Source: Pseudomonas asplenii (GTDB lineage: Bacteria; Pseudomonadota; Gammaproteobacteria; Pseudomonadales; Pseudomonadaceae). From it: a DNA stretch of 64,000 nucleotides. Both the position numbers and the translations under genes were made by a program. The number at the start of each line of letters is the position of its first letter. Position 1 is the first letter of the stretch. Positions 1 through 8,182 of this stretch are shown here, one piece after another. Location of the stretch: the NCBI RefSeq assembly GCF_001293465.1, contig NZ_JSYZ01000004.1, positions 186,001 to 250,000 of the forward strand, written 5' to 3'. Below the pieces are notes generated by a model. It ran no database searches. It worked only from the letters and a program-made list of their open reading frames with translations, and was not told where the DNA came from.

Positions 1-467
1 ACAAGGGCAGCCTCATGGTCAACCAGGCCGCCGGCGACCAGCAGCAACAGATCAACAGTCGTGCGATCGCCATCGGCACCGACGCCAGCGCATCGACCGC
101 CCTGACCCAGAAGCTCAGAACCCCGGCCAGCACGGCGATCAACGCCAAGGCGGCCATCCAGGGCAACGCCTTCAGCAATGGCACCGGCATGGTGGGCGTC
201 AACCAGTCCGCCGGCGCCAACAACCAGATGATCAACGCCGTGCGCATCAGCATCAGTGCTGCGCCGCAGAGCGTCGATGACAGCGCCCTGTCGCAACAGA
301 ACGTGGCGCTGTCACCCAACTCCGGTTCATCCGGCACCCCAGGCAGTCGCCAGGTCGTTACCAGCGACCAGGCCTTCACCGGCAGCCGGGGCGTGATTCA
401 GGTGAACCAGAGCGCGGGGGTGGGGAACCGCATGGCCAACACCCTCAGTATCCGGGTCGCCGACTGA
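1..467 (+). CDS. fapB: FapB, amyloid nucleator subunit (C-terminal part)
   Basis: This is the C-terminal part of a minor functional-amyloid subunit of the Fap system. The reading frame is open to the first base (codons AAG GGC AGC CTC precede the first ATG at 15), so the true start lies upstream of the window. Three imperfect repeats of the type G-x-x-x-V-N-Q-S-A-G-x-x-N-x-M are visible, near the window start, near residues 55-75 and at the C-terminus, separated by Ser/Ala/Thr-rich linkers. This is the repeat style of FapB and FapC. The position directly before fapC matches the fapABCDEF order, in which FapB is known as a nucleator that is incorporated into the fibre. No cysteine is present in the visible part. 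Assignment as FapB rather than FapA rests on gene order and the repeats. Confidence 0.88.
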   Translation, partial: KGSLMVNQAAGDQQQQINSRAIAIGTDASASTALTQKLRTPASTAINAKAAIQGNAFSNGTGMVGVNQSAGANNQMINAVRISISAAPQSVDDSALSQQNVALSPNSGSSGTPGSRQVVTSDQAFTGSRGVIQVNQSAGVGNRMANTLSIRVAD

Positions 468-528
468 CCCGAGCAGTGCAATTAGAAAGTACCAACACTT
501 AACCAACTAATAAGCACGGAGATACATC

Positions 529-1491
529 ATGAAACCTACAATGGCTCTCAAACCACTGGTGTTCGCACTGGCCGCAGTCATGGCAATGGCCGCCCAGGCA
601 GGCGGCAACAACCACGGCCATGGTCACCATGGCCCCAAAGGTCCTGACCTCGGCACCCTGCTGCAGATCACCGCCGGCGCCGGCGCCGCCGTGATCGACA
701 CCCAGTACAGCCACAACAACGCCGTGATCAACCAGGGCACCAGGAACAACGCCAGTGCCAATGACTCGCTGAACGGCTCGAGCGGCAACATGGGCGCCAA
801 CGTTGCAGCCGGCGACGGCAACCAACAGGACAACGCCGCCGCACTGGCCACCGCCGACGAAAGTTTCATCTTCGGTACCGCCGTCTCGGCCAGCAGCGCC
901 ACCCAGACCAACACCAACAACGTCGTGCTCAACCAATCGACCCAGAACAATGCGTCGATGAACAACTCCGGCAACAATGGCTCCGGCAACATGGGCGTCA
1001 ACATCACCGCCGGCAACTTCAACCAACAGAAAAACAACCTGGCCATCGCCGTCTCCGGTGGCCGCGTAGCCACCGCCGCCGCCGCCGCCAACCAGACCGA
1101 AAGCGGCCTGCTGGTGACCAACAGTGGCGTGCAAGCCTATGAGAAAGAAACCCTCAAGGGCACCATCGATCTCAAGGGCAGCTACAAGGGCACCGGCTCC
1201 GGCACGATCAAGGGTGACGACGATCATCATGGCCATGGCTACAAGGGTGGTCATGACAACGATGACCAGAAGTTCACCTTCAAGGAACAAGGCTCTGTTG
1301 AACTGGCCGGCTACTGGACCCAGCAAGTGCTCACTCCCAACGGCTGGAAAAACGTTGTCACCAACAACGCCAGCATGAACAACTCGGCCAACCACATGTC
1401 CGGCAACGCTGGCATCAACGTTTCGGCCGGGGTGGGCAACCAGCAAAGCAACTCGCTGTCCATCGCCGCCGGTTGCAAAGCCTGCATGTAG
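529..1491 (+). CDS. fapC: FapC, major functional amyloid fibre subunit
   Basis: Secreted amyloid monomer that forms the extracellular Fap fibrils used in biofilms. It has 320 residues, with a signal peptide ending near AQA (residue 24). Three Asn/Gln/Gly-rich repeats lie at about residues 62-106, 130-174 and 276-314, each with NNAS-type and GN-x-G-x-N-x-x-A-G-x-x-N-Q-Q motifs. The linkers are very unequal (about 24 and 100 residues). The long second linker holds a His/Asp-rich stretch (about 229-247), and a His-rich stretch (29-35) follows the signal peptide. The C-terminus carries the CxxC motif (CKAC, 316-319) known from FapC. A GGAG lies 7 bases before the ATG. It is followed by an intrinsic terminator, consistent with this being the most highly expressed gene of the operon. 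Confidence 0.95.
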   Translation: MKPTMALKPLVFALAAVMAMAAQAGGNNHGHGHHGPKGPDLGTLLQITAGAGAAVIDTQYSHNNAVINQGTRNNASANDSLNGSSGNMGANVAAGDGNQQDNAAALATADESFIFGTAVSASSATQTNTNNVVLNQSTQNNASMNNSGNNGSGNMGVNITAGNFNQQKNNLAIAVSGGRVATAAAAANQTESGLLVTNSGVQAYEKETLKGTIDLKGSYKGTGSGTIKGDDDHHGHGYKGGHDNDDQKFTFKEQGSVELAGYWTQQVLTPNGWKNVVTNNASMNNSANHMSGNAGINVSAGVGNQQSNSLSIAAGCKACM

Positions 1492-1503
1492 TCGCGACAG
1501 CAG

Positions 1504-1530
1504 AGAGCCCCGGAAACGGGGCTCTTTTTT
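1504..1530 (+). terminator. Intrinsic terminator/attenuator between fapC and fapD
   Basis: A perfect 9-bp stem (AGAGCCCCG / CGGGGCTCT, 1504-1512 with 1517-1525) with a GAAA tetraloop is followed by a run of T to 1530. It lies 12 bases after the fapC stop and 24 bases before the fapD start. This should end most transcripts after fapC and let a fraction read through into fapDEF, giving many more amyloid subunits than export machinery. Confidence 0.9.
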
Positions 1531-1553
1531 CCGCACCTGAAGGCGTATCGACC

Positions 1554-2234
1554 ATGCGTATTCTCGTCCTTGCCTTGCTGATCGGCCTTTGCGACCTGAC
1601 CCAGGCCGCCACCATGGCGGTCCCCGGCCTGCCCGGCGCCAGCGTCTTCTACAAGAACGTACAGAGCATCCGCGAACGGCGTTTCGCCAACCTGGTCCAG
1701 CAGAAAACCGATTTCAGTTGCGGCGCCGCCGCCCTGGCCACGGTGCTGCGCCAGGCCTACTGGCTGGATGTCGACGAGGAGCAGGTGATCAAGGGCATGC
1801 TGACCACTTCCGATGCGGAGCTGGTCAAGACCCACGGTTTCTCCATGCTGGACATGAAGCGCTACGTCGAGAGCATCGGCATGCGCGCCCGCGGCTATCG
1901 CATACCCGCCGACAAGCTGACCAGTGTCAGCATTCCGGTGGTGGTGCTGATGGATATCCGCGGCTACAAGCATTTCGTGGTGATGCAGCGCGCGGACAAG
2001 GACTGGGTGTACATCGGCGACCCGGTGCTTGGCCACAAGCGCTACGCTGCCGCGGATTTCGCAAAGGGCTGGAATGGCATCGTGTTTGCCATCGTCGGCC
2101 CCGGCTATGACAAGACCAACGCTCTGCTGGCCCCGCCGGCCCCGCTCACGGCGAAAGACAAGCTGGATACCTTCAATCCGGTCAAAGACGCCGAGCTGAT
2201 GGATTTCGGCTTTATCCAGAGCGATTTTTTCTGA
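1554..2234 (+). CDS. fapD: FapD, C39-family cysteine peptidase of the Fap system
   Basis: Periplasmic C39-type peptidase needed for Fap fibre export or maturation. It has 226 residues with an N-terminal signal peptide (MRILVLALLIGLCDLTQA). The C39 catalytic residues are visible: Cys56 in DFSCGAAALATVL, His140 in GYKHFVV and Asp156 in IGDPVLG. The start at 1554 was chosen because the longer frame from 1473 would begin inside fapC and cross the terminator hairpin, and because the signal peptide begins here. Family knowledge links FapD to processing of Fap components during secretion. Its exact substrate is not shown by the sequence. Confidence 0.92.
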   Translation: MRILVLALLIGLCDLTQAATMAVPGLPGASVFYKNVQSIRERRFANLVQQKTDFSCGAAALATVLRQAYWLDVDEEQVIKGMLTTSDAELVKTHGFSMLDMKRYVESIGMRARGYRIPADKLTSVSIPVVVLMDIRGYKHFVVMQRADKDWVYIGDPVLGHKRYAAADFAKGWNGIVFAIVGPGYDKTNALLAPPAPLTAKDKLDTFNPVKDAELMDFGFIQSDFF

Positions 2235-2278
2235 AGTGCAGTAACGAGTAAGGGAGCAGGAAGCCCCGGGAGCAACAG

Positions 2279-3028
2279 ATGAAAACTCCACACTGGCTGG
2301 TCGTGAGTTGCCTGGCATTCGCCTGCCTGCCCGCACAGGCGACATCACCCTTCAAACCCATCGAAATCAAGGATCAGGAACTGTCCGAGCTGCGTGGCCG
2401 TTATGTCATGCCGGGACGCATCATCAGCTTCGGCGTCGTGATGGAAAGCAGTTGGAAAAACGCCAGTGGCGACATCATCGGCGCAACCACCAGCCTGCAG
2501 ATCCAGCAATCGACGGTCAAACCGCAGTTCTACGTTTCCACCTACAGCACCCAGGGCAACGGCTCCCCTACCGCCCCGGGCTCCGGCACGGTGGTTGGCG
2601 GCAACGGTTTCACCACCTCGGCCGGCGTGACCCAGGTGGTCCGTGCCGCCGGCGACGGCAACAGCGCCTACAACAATGTCGCCATCAACGTCAGCGAAGC
2701 CAACCAGGCCCCCGTCAGCGGCCAGCAGGTCGGACAGATTCTCAACAGCGGCGGTAGCATCAGCGGCTCTGGCGCGGCCGGCAATATCACGGTTTCCGCG
2801 GTCTCCGGCGGCATTCAGATGGCGATCGCGGCCAGCAACAACCAGGGCCATTCGCTGCAGCAGATCGCCCAGGGTGGCGTCCTGCAGTCCACCGCCCTGC
2901 TCGGTGGCCAGAACCTGGTCCACAACATGACTCAACTCAATGTGGTATTGCAGAACAACCTGCAGACAGTGGGAGCCTTGGACTGCAATCTGACCCAACT
3001 CAAAGGCCTACGCAACATGGGATTCTGA
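2279..3028 (+). CDS. fapE: FapE, minor fibre component/extracellular chaperone-like protein
   Basis: Minor Fap protein of 249 residues, found in small amounts in purified fibrils in studied pseudomonads. It has a clear signal peptide (MKTPHWLVVSCLAFACLPAQA) and a Ser/Gly/Asn-rich body with short motifs resembling the FapB/FapC repeats (V-x-R-A-A-G-D-G-N near residue 120). A single Cys lies near the C-terminus (DCNLTQLKG). Shine-Dalgarno GGGAG lies 7 bases upstream of the ATG. It sits 44 bases after fapD and 37 before fapF, so fapDEF is probably translated from one mRNA downstream of the fapC terminator. Confidence 0.9.
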   Translation: MKTPHWLVVSCLAFACLPAQATSPFKPIEIKDQELSELRGRYVMPGRIISFGVVMESSWKNASGDIIGATTSLQIQQSTVKPQFYVSTYSTQGNGSPTAPGSGTVVGGNGFTTSAGVTQVVRAAGDGNSAYNNVAINVSEANQAPVSGQQVGQILNSGGSISGSGAAGNITVSAVSGGIQMAIAASNNQGHSLQQIAQGGVLQSTALLGGQNLVHNMTQLNVVLQNNLQTVGALDCNLTQLKGLRNMGF

Positions 3029-3065
3029 ACTACGCTCACTTTCGACCATTGGAAGTCAGTAAGGG

Positions 3066-4379
3066 ATGGCTAATTTCATGTACCGATCGTTTTCTCTGCG
3101 GGCGGCAATTTGTGTGGGGACACTTTTCCCGGCAGCGATGTTGCAAGCGGCACCTGACGCCGAGGTGGAGGCCCTGAAACAGGAACTTCTGGAGCTCAAA
3201 CAGCGTTACGTTCAACAGCAACAGGCGCTTTCGGTGCTGGAACAGCGGGTTCGACAGGTCGAGGACCAGCCGGCGGCGCCGCCGCCCAAACGCCTGGTCA
3301 AATCGCCGGCCGACCTGAGAAAGGGCCAGGCGGTGGCGGGGGCCAGCGCCAATGCCCCAGGTGCCGCGGCAGGGACCTCCGGGGCCTCCTATGGCCAGTC
3401 GCTCAAGGATGATTCGGCACCGGCCCAGAGTGTTTCCGACCTGTACAACGAAGCCAGCGGCTTCTTCGGCAATGGCAAGTTCAGTGTAGAAACGGGCATC
3501 ACCTATTCGCGTTATGACACCCGGCAGCTGACGCTGAACGGTTTCCTCGCACTGGATTCGATTTTCCTCGGCACCATCAACCTCGATCGGATCAAGGCCG
3601 ATACCTGGACGCTGGATCTGACGGCTCGCTACAACTATGAAAACCGTTGGCAGTTCGACATTAACGCTCCGGTCATCTATCGCGAGTCCACCTATCAATC
3701 CGGCGGTGGCAACGGTGGCAGCGCCGCCTCGACCGTGGAAGACACCGTGACACGCGACCCGACACTCGGCGACGTGAACTTCGGGGTGGCCTACAAATTC
3801 CTCGATGAATCGGAAAGTCTGCCGGATGCCGTGGTCAGCGTCAGGCTCAAGGCGCCGACCGGCAAGGACCCTTTCGGCATCAAGTTCGTCCGCTCACCCA
3901 AGAGCGACAGCCTGTTGGTGCCTGAAGACCTGCCCACCGGCAATGGCGTCTGGGCGCTCACCACCGGCCTCTCGCTGGTCAAGACATTCGACCCGGCGGT
4001 ACTGTTCGGCACGTTCGCCTACACCCATAACTTCGAGGACTCCTTCAGCGACATCAGCGCCCAGCAGGGCGTCACGCAGCCAGGCAAGGTCAGTATCGGC
4101 GACAGCTACCAGTTCGGTGCGGGCGTTGCCTTCGCCTTGAACGAAAAGATGAGTATGTCGTTCTCGGTGTCCGACCTGGTGCAACGCAAAAGCAAACTCA
4201 AGCCCGATGGGCAGAGCTGGCAAAGTGTAGTGGGCAGCGACGCCAACGCCGGCTATTTCAACGTCGGCATGACCATCGCCGCCACGCCGAACCTGACCAT
4301 CGTTCCACAATTGTCCCTGGGCATGACCCCCGACGCCCCGGACTTCAGCTTCAGCCTGAAATTCCCCTACTACTTCTGA
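3066..4379 (+). CDS. fapF: FapF, outer-membrane amyloid export pore
   Basis: Outer-membrane beta-barrel that secretes FapB, FapC and FapE. It has 437 residues. After a signal peptide ending around MLQAAP there is a heptad-rich coiled coil (about residues 28-70, [16 protein letters not shown] and onward), the trimerisation and gating segment known for FapF. A Pro/Ala/Lys-rich linker follows, then a C-terminal barrel of alternating hydrophobic strands ending in a terminal aromatic (FSLKFPYYF), as expected for recognition by the BAM machinery. An in-frame ATG at 3078 is an alternative start, because the AAGGG at 3061-3065 touches the first ATG. It ends the operon and is followed by a hairpin shared with the convergent gene. 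Confidence 0.92.
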   Translation: MANFMYRSFSLRAAICVGTLFPAAMLQAAPDAEVEALKQELLELKQRYVQQQQALSVLEQRVRQVEDQPAAPPPKRLVKSPADLRKGQAVAGASANAPGAAAGTSGASYGQSLKDDSAPAQSVSDLYNEASGFFGNGKFSVETGITYSRYDTRQLTLNGFLALDSIFLGTINLDRIKADTWTLDLTARYNYENRWQFDINAPVIYRESTYQSGGGNGGSAASTVEDTVTRDPTLGDVNFGVAYKFLDESESLPDAVVSVRLKAPTGKDPFGIKFVRSPKSDSLLVPEDLPTGNGVWALTTGLSLVKTFDPAVLFGTFAYTHNFEDSFSDISAQQGVTQPGKVSIGDSYQFGAGVAFALNEKMSMSFSVSDLVQRKSKLKPDGQSWQSVVGSDANAGYFNVGMTIAATPNLTIVPQLSLGMTPDAPDFSFSLKFPYYF

Positions 4380-4390
4380 TCCAGCCTGAT

Positions 4391-4429
4391 GGCGCTCTCT
4401 GCCCCGGCCATCGCCGTGGCAGAGGCGCC
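4391..4429. terminator. Bidirectional hairpin between fapF and the sigma-54 regulator
   Basis: A long interrupted stem pairs GGCGC, CTCTGCC and CGGC (4391-4408) with GCCG, GGCAGAG and GCGCC (4413-4429) around a CATC loop, with one bulge and one mismatch. It lies 11 bases after fapF and 24 bases beyond the stop of the convergent regulator. No T-tract is present, so termination efficiency is uncertain. Confidence 0.55.
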
Positions 4430-4453
4430 TGTGAACGGCGCAGCCTCCAGTGC

Positions 4454-5779
4454 CTAGCGAATCTGATGCTTGTGCAGCAGCCGGTAGAACGTCGGCCGGG
4501 AAATCCCCAGCACCTTCGCGGCGATACTCATGTTGTCGCCATGCCGATTGAGCACATCGCACAACGCCTGGCGCTCGGCCTGATAGAGGTAATCCTCCAG
4601 GGTACCCATGGCCAGCTGGGCACTGGATTCGCTGGCCAGGCCCAGGTCACCGGCCTCGATCTGCCGCCCCTCGGCCAGCACCAGGCCACGCCGGACCCGG
4701 TTGGCCAGCTCGCGCACATTGCCCGGCCAGCCATGGTTGCCCATGGCGACCAGCGCCTCCTCGCTGAAACTGCGCGGTCGCCGCCCGGTTTCCTGGCTGT
4801 AGAAATGGGAGAAATGGTTGGCCAGCATCCGCACGTCACCGTGGCGTTCACGCAGCGGCGCCGTCACCACCTGCAGTACATTCAGGCGGTAATAGAGATC
4901 CTCGCGAAAGCGCCCGGCAGCGATCGCGGCTTCCAGATCGACGTGGGTCGCAGCCAGGACCCGCACATCGACCGGGATCGGTTGGCTGCCGCCCACCCGC
5001 TCGATGTGTTTTTCCTGGAGAAAGCGCAACAGGTTGGCCTGCAGCTCCAGCGGCAGGTCGCCGACTTCGTCGAGAAACAGCGTCCCGCCATTGGCCGCCT
5101 CGATGCGCCCGACCTTGCGCTGGTGCGCTCCGGTAAAGGCGCCCTTCTCGTGGCCGAACAGTTCAGACTGGATCAGGTGCTCGGGAATCGCCCCGCAGTT
5201 GATCGCCACGAAGGGCTTGGCGTGGCGCTGTGACTGGCGGTGCAGGGTGCGGGCGACCAGTTCCTTGCCGGTCCCGCTTTCACCCCGGATCAACACCGGC
5301 GACTCGGTCGGCGCCAGTTTTCCGAGGAGCTTGCGCAACTCGCGGATCGACCGGCTGTCGCCGAGCAACTCGTGCTCCGGCGGTTCGACAGGGGCCGGCC
5401 CCTGCCCGCGCAGGCGCGCCATGCCGAAGGCGCGACCCAATGTCACCTGTACGCGGGAAACGTCGAAGGGCAAAGTATGAAAATCGAAGAACCACTCGCA
5501 GACGAAGTCACCCACGTTCTGCAGACGCAGGACTTCCTGGCTGAGCACCGCGATCCATTCGGTGCCGCTGCGACTGATCAGGTCCTTGACCGCATCGGGG
5601 CGCTCCAGATGAAACGGTTGCAGGCGCAACAGGCCGATATCGCAGGGCCGATCGACCGCCGCCTCGAGCTCGCAACTGTCGACATCCCAGCCAATGCTGC
5701 GCAGGCCGGGAAGCAACTGGTGGCAGTCGTTGCAGGGATCGACCACCAGGAGACGCCTTAGCGGTGTGGCTTCTTGCAT
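4454..5779 (-). CDS. Sigma-54-dependent activator with degenerate receiver domain
   Basis: NtrC-family enhancer-binding protein of 441 residues. Residues 1-125 form a receiver-like domain (LLVVDPCND) that lacks the usual phospho-acceptor Asp and conserved Lys at the expected places, so phosphorylation control is unlikely. The AAA+ domain has Walker A GESGTGKE (166-173), the sigma-54 contact loop GAFTGA (213-218) and Walker B TLFLDEVGD (233-241). The C-terminal Fis-type helix-turn-helix (about 413-441) ends SIAAKVLGISRPTFYRLLHKH. The N-terminal plan resembles VpsR-like, c-di-GMP-responsive activators; that resemblance is from memory. It lies convergent to and immediately beside the fap operon, which suggests but does not prove control of fap or other matrix genes. 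Confidence 0.85.
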   Translation of the reverse strand: MQEATPLRRLLVVDPCNDCHQLLPGLRSIGWDVDSCELEAAVDRPCDIGLLRLQPFHLERPDAVKDLISRSGTEWIAVLSQEVLRLQNVGDFVCEWFFDFHTLPFDVSRVQVTLGRAFGMARLRGQGPAPVEPPEHELLGDSRSIRELRKLLGKLAPTESPVLIRGESGTGKELVARTLHRQSQRHAKPFVAINCGAIPEHLIQSELFGHEKGAFTGAHQRKVGRIEAANGGTLFLDEVGDLPLELQANLLRFLQEKHIERVGGSQPIPVDVRVLAATHVDLEAAIAAGRFREDLYYRLNVLQVVTAPLRERHGDVRMLANHFSHFYSQETGRRPRSFSEEALVAMGNHGWPGNVRELANRVRRGLVLAEGRQIEAGDLGLASESSAQLAMGTLEDYLYQAERQALCDVLNRHGDNMSIAAKVLGISRPTFYRLLHKHQIR

Positions 5780-6100
5780 GACAGCTCCCTGGCGCCTGAA
5801 TTATAAAATTTTATTAGAAACAGTAATTTGGCAAACCTGGCTGTAACACTAGCAAGAAATTGACGCTAACTTGTACCGATTGAGCATAAGGGCGAAAGCC
5901 GATCGAACGCGCCAAACATAACGGTGAAACCATTTCGGTATTCGAGAGTCTTGTTGGAGGCACTGAAAAAAAGTTGAAAAAAACTGTATTTCCCGTGTGA
6001 CCTGATGCCCCTCAGCGGACATCAGTACAAGTAACCAGCCGCGACGGTGCGCCCAGCCGACGGCTGACACACTGTTTGGGCATACTTGAGAGAAGACCCC
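5780..6100. other. Divergent intergenic region, AT-rich, no gene seen
   Basis: The 321 bases between the sigma-54 regulator (leftward) and a small hypothetical gene (rightward) are clearly more AT-rich than their surroundings (for example ATTATAAAATTTTATTAG near 5801 and several A runs near 5965-5985). No protein-like frame is evident. A TTGACG at about 5859 could be a rightward -35 element, but no convincing -10 partner was found. The region should hold the promoters of both genes. Confidence 0.5.
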
Positions 6101-6364
6101 ATGAACGCCCCGCTCCGTTTCAACGAAGCACTCCTGATGGCCGGCAACGCATTCAAACCCTTCCAATGCGTGGCCTGGACAGCACAAGACAAAGGCGACC
6201 TGAGCCTGACCGTAATCGATCGCACCAACAACAGCATCGACCGCCGGCAGATCTCTTGCAGTGACTATTCGAACCTGGCGCAGTTGAAATCCGTTCTGGA
6301 ACAGGCCCGTGCCGAATTGAGCAAGAAGGGCTACGACTTGCAGCCCTGGACTTTCTCGGCCTGA
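6101..6364 (+). CDS. Small conserved-looking hypothetical protein
   Basis: An 87-residue soluble protein of unknown function, beginning MNAPLRFNEALLMAGNAF. The start at 6101 was chosen because GAGAGAAGA lies just upstream at the right spacing; an earlier in-frame start at 6086 overlaps that ribosome site. It has two Cys (FQCVAW and ISCSDY), no signal peptide and no membrane segment. The C-terminal half looks helical (LAQLKSVLEQARAELSKKG). Codon use is typical of the genome, which supports a real gene. I do not recognise a domain. Confidence 0.7.
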   Translation: MNAPLRFNEALLMAGNAFKPFQCVAWTAQDKGDLSLTVIDRTNNSIDRRQISCSDYSNLAQLKSVLEQARAELSKKGYDLQPWTFSA

Positions 6365-6388
6365 TTCTCGATCTTTAAAGCGATAAGC

Positions 6389-6466
6389 TTCGCGGGCAAA
6401 CCCTGCCCCTACAGTAACCGAGCAAGACACGCCGCAATATCTGCAGGAACGTGGCTTGCCCGCGAA
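6389..6466. repeat. REPIN-type inverted pair of REP elements
   Basis: Two imperfectly complementary arms (about 6389-6414 and 6441-6466) carry the Pseudomonas REP core TTCGCGGGCAA and its complement TTGCCCGCGAA, with CTACAG/CTGCAG at the inner ends. They are separated by about 26 bases. The element lies between a rightward and a leftward gene, so it can also act as a shared transcript end. Confidence 0.75.
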
Positions 6467-6500
6467 TGCGATCAAATGGACACAACGTTGGTAGCTGAAG

Positions 6501-6992
6501 TTAGAGCAGCTCGATGTGCCGATAATCGGCCCCGAGTTCACTGGCCAGTTGCCGCGCCCGCCCCAGGCGAATCGGCCCCTTCTCCAGGTCGACCAGTAAT
6601 GTCGGGCAATTGAATGGCGCCAACCCCGTCCAGGCCTTCAGGCGCCCATCGGTCAAGACCAATACCCGCTGCCGCTCCTCGGCAAAACGCCGCTGCCTGA
6701 CGGCCAACCAGTGGCCGGCCTCCTGCAAGGCCGCCAGCAACGGCGTTCCGCCGCCCGCCCCCAGGTTCTCCAACCAGCCCGCCAGGCCACTGGAGGCCTT
6801 CAGCCCCTGGACCTGCCACTGCGGCCGGCTGCCACTGGCGGTCAACAATGCCAGGCGTGCCCGCTGGCGATAGGCATCGTCGAACAACTGCGCGAGCAGC
6901 CCCTTGGCATCGCTCAGGGCCTGATGTCGACGGGTGGAAGCCGATGCATCGACGATCACCAGCCACAATTCGTGGGCCGTACTGCTGCGCAA
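6501..6992 (-). CDS. VWA-domain protein, ChlD/BchD-like chelatase partner (start uncertain)
   Basis: Von Willebrand factor A protein that should act with the preceding ChlI-like ATPase as the accessory part of the CobN cobalt chelatase. The MIDAS motif DASAS follows the first beta strand (LWLVIVDASAS); a GGGTPL loop and the strand VLVLTDGR complete the Rossmann-like fold. The start given is the first TTG. However, the frame stays open upstream to a stop at 7224-7226, and its translation (AIDWLGTLLGGRPKARRD, then LRFR before the TTG) looks like protein. No ATG, GTG or TTG occurs in that stretch; only CTG (7175) or ATT (7154), near the end of the upstream gene, are possible. The true product is therefore probably 50-60 residues longer. 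Confidence 0.75.
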   Translation of the reverse strand: MRSSTAHELWLVIVDASASTRRHQALSDAKGLLAQLFDDAYRQRARLALLTASGSRPQWQVQGLKASSGLAGWLENLGAGGGTPLLAALQEAGHWLAVRQRRFAEERQRVLVLTDGRLKAWTGLAPFNCPTLLVDLEKGPIRLGRARQLASELGADYRHIELL

Positions 6993-7156
6993 GCGAAAAC
7001 GCAGATCGCGGCGGGCCTTCGGCCGCCCGCCCAGTAGCGTCCCGAGCCAATCGATCGCCCCGCTCGCCGCACCCCGGGCCGCACCCTGGCGGCCTCCGGG
7101 AACCTCACCCGCGCCGGTTCTGGCATTCGCCCCCGGCTTGAGTCGAGGGCGAATGC

Positions 7157-8170
7157 CTAGGGCTTTTTTGGCCAGCTCGGAATGTCCCGACGAGCCCCCA
7201 TGGCCATGGCCTTGGCCGGCAGTTCACCCCATTGCCCCTGGGCCTGCTCCGTGCCCGGCGCCGGATCGGGGCGGTTCTGTGGCGCGCCGGCAGGAGGGCT
7301 TGACGAGGTTGCGGGCGAGTTCTCGCGACGCCGATGACGCAAGGCAAACTCGGCGACCGCCTCGATATCCTCGTCGGCGATCTGCCGCGCTCCCCGCCAG
7401 GCGGCGTGGGCACGGGCCGCCCGCAGCCAGACCAGGTCGGCGCGCAGGCCATCGACCCCGGCGGCAAAACAGCGCTCGCTGATCGCGGCCATCGCCCGAT
7501 CATCCAGGTCGATTTCCAGCAACAACGCCCGGGCCCGTTCGCAACGCTCGCGCAGCACCTGCTGTTGTGTTGCCCACTGGTCGCAGAAGGCCTGCGGGTC
7601 GCTGTCGAAATCCAGCCGGCGCCGAATGATCTGCGTCCGCTCGGCCGGTTCCGGCTGGCCGCTCAGGGCGACATTCAGGCCGAAACGGTCGAGCAATTGC
7701 GGGCGCAGCTCGCCTTCCTCGGGGTTCATGGTACCGATCAGCACGAAGCGCGCCGCATGCCGATGGGAAATGCCGTCGCGCTCCACCAGGTTGGTGCCGC
7801 TGGCCGCCACATCGAGCAGCAGGTCCACCAGATGATCGGCCAGCAGGTTCACCTCATCGACATACAACACGCCGCCGTCGGCCTTGGCCAGCACGCCGGG
7901 GGAAAACTGCGCGCGGCCCTCCCCCAGTGCCGCGTCCAGGTCGAGGGTGCCGACCAGGCGCTCCTCGGTGGCCCCCAGGGGCAAGGTGACGAACTGCCCG
8001 CTGGCCAGCAGGTCGGCCAGGCCACGGGCCAGGGTCGACTTGGCCATGCCGCGCGGCCCCTCGATCAGCACGCCGCCGATCTTCGGGTCGATGGCGGTCA
8101 GGCACAGCGCCAGCTTCAGCGCATCGGCACCGACCACCGCCGACAGCGGGAAATGCGGGGAGTCAGTCAT
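7157..8170 (-). CDS. ChlI/BchI-like AAA+ ATPase of the cobalt chelatase
   Basis: AAA+ ATPase of 337 residues related to the I subunit of magnesium chelatase. Walker A is GPRGMAKSTLARG (about 38-50) and Walker B GGVLYVDEVNLL. A sensor-1-like strand FVLIGTMNPEEGELRPQLLDRFGL is visible, typical of the ChlI family. A Pro/Gly-rich tail follows residue 290. It lies 12 bases after cobN and runs into the VWA gene. In pseudomonads this ATPase/VWA pair accompanies CobN in place of CobS and CobT, supplying ATP-driven motor function for cobalt insertion into hydrogenobyrinic acid a,c-diamide. That role is inferred from family and context. Confidence 0.88.
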   Translation of the reverse strand: MTDSPHFPLSAVVGADALKLALCLTAIDPKIGGVLIEGPRGMAKSTLARGLADLLASGQFVTLPLGATEERLVGTLDLDAALGEGRAQFSPGVLAKADGGVLYVDEVNLLADHLVDLLLDVAASGTNLVERDGISHRHAARFVLIGTMNPEEGELRPQLLDRFGLNVALSGQPEPAERTQIIRRRLDFDSDPQAFCDQWATQQQVLRERCERARALLLEIDLDDRAMAAISERCFAAGVDGLRADLVWLRAARAHAAWRGARQIADEDIEAVAEFALRHRRRENSPATSSSPPAGAPQNRPDPAPGTEQAQGQWGELPAKAMAMGARRDIPSWPKKP

Positions 8171-8182
8171 GGTGCATAGTCC

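Noticed and set aside
499..1536. A 345-codon minus-strand frame across fapC
   Set aside because: Gly/Val/Ala-rich shadow of the repetitive fapC gene and its terminator.
5959..5990. Possible sigma-54 promoter (TTGGAGGCACTG...) in the gap before 6101
   Set aside because: The GG/GC spacing does not fit the -24/-12 consensus.
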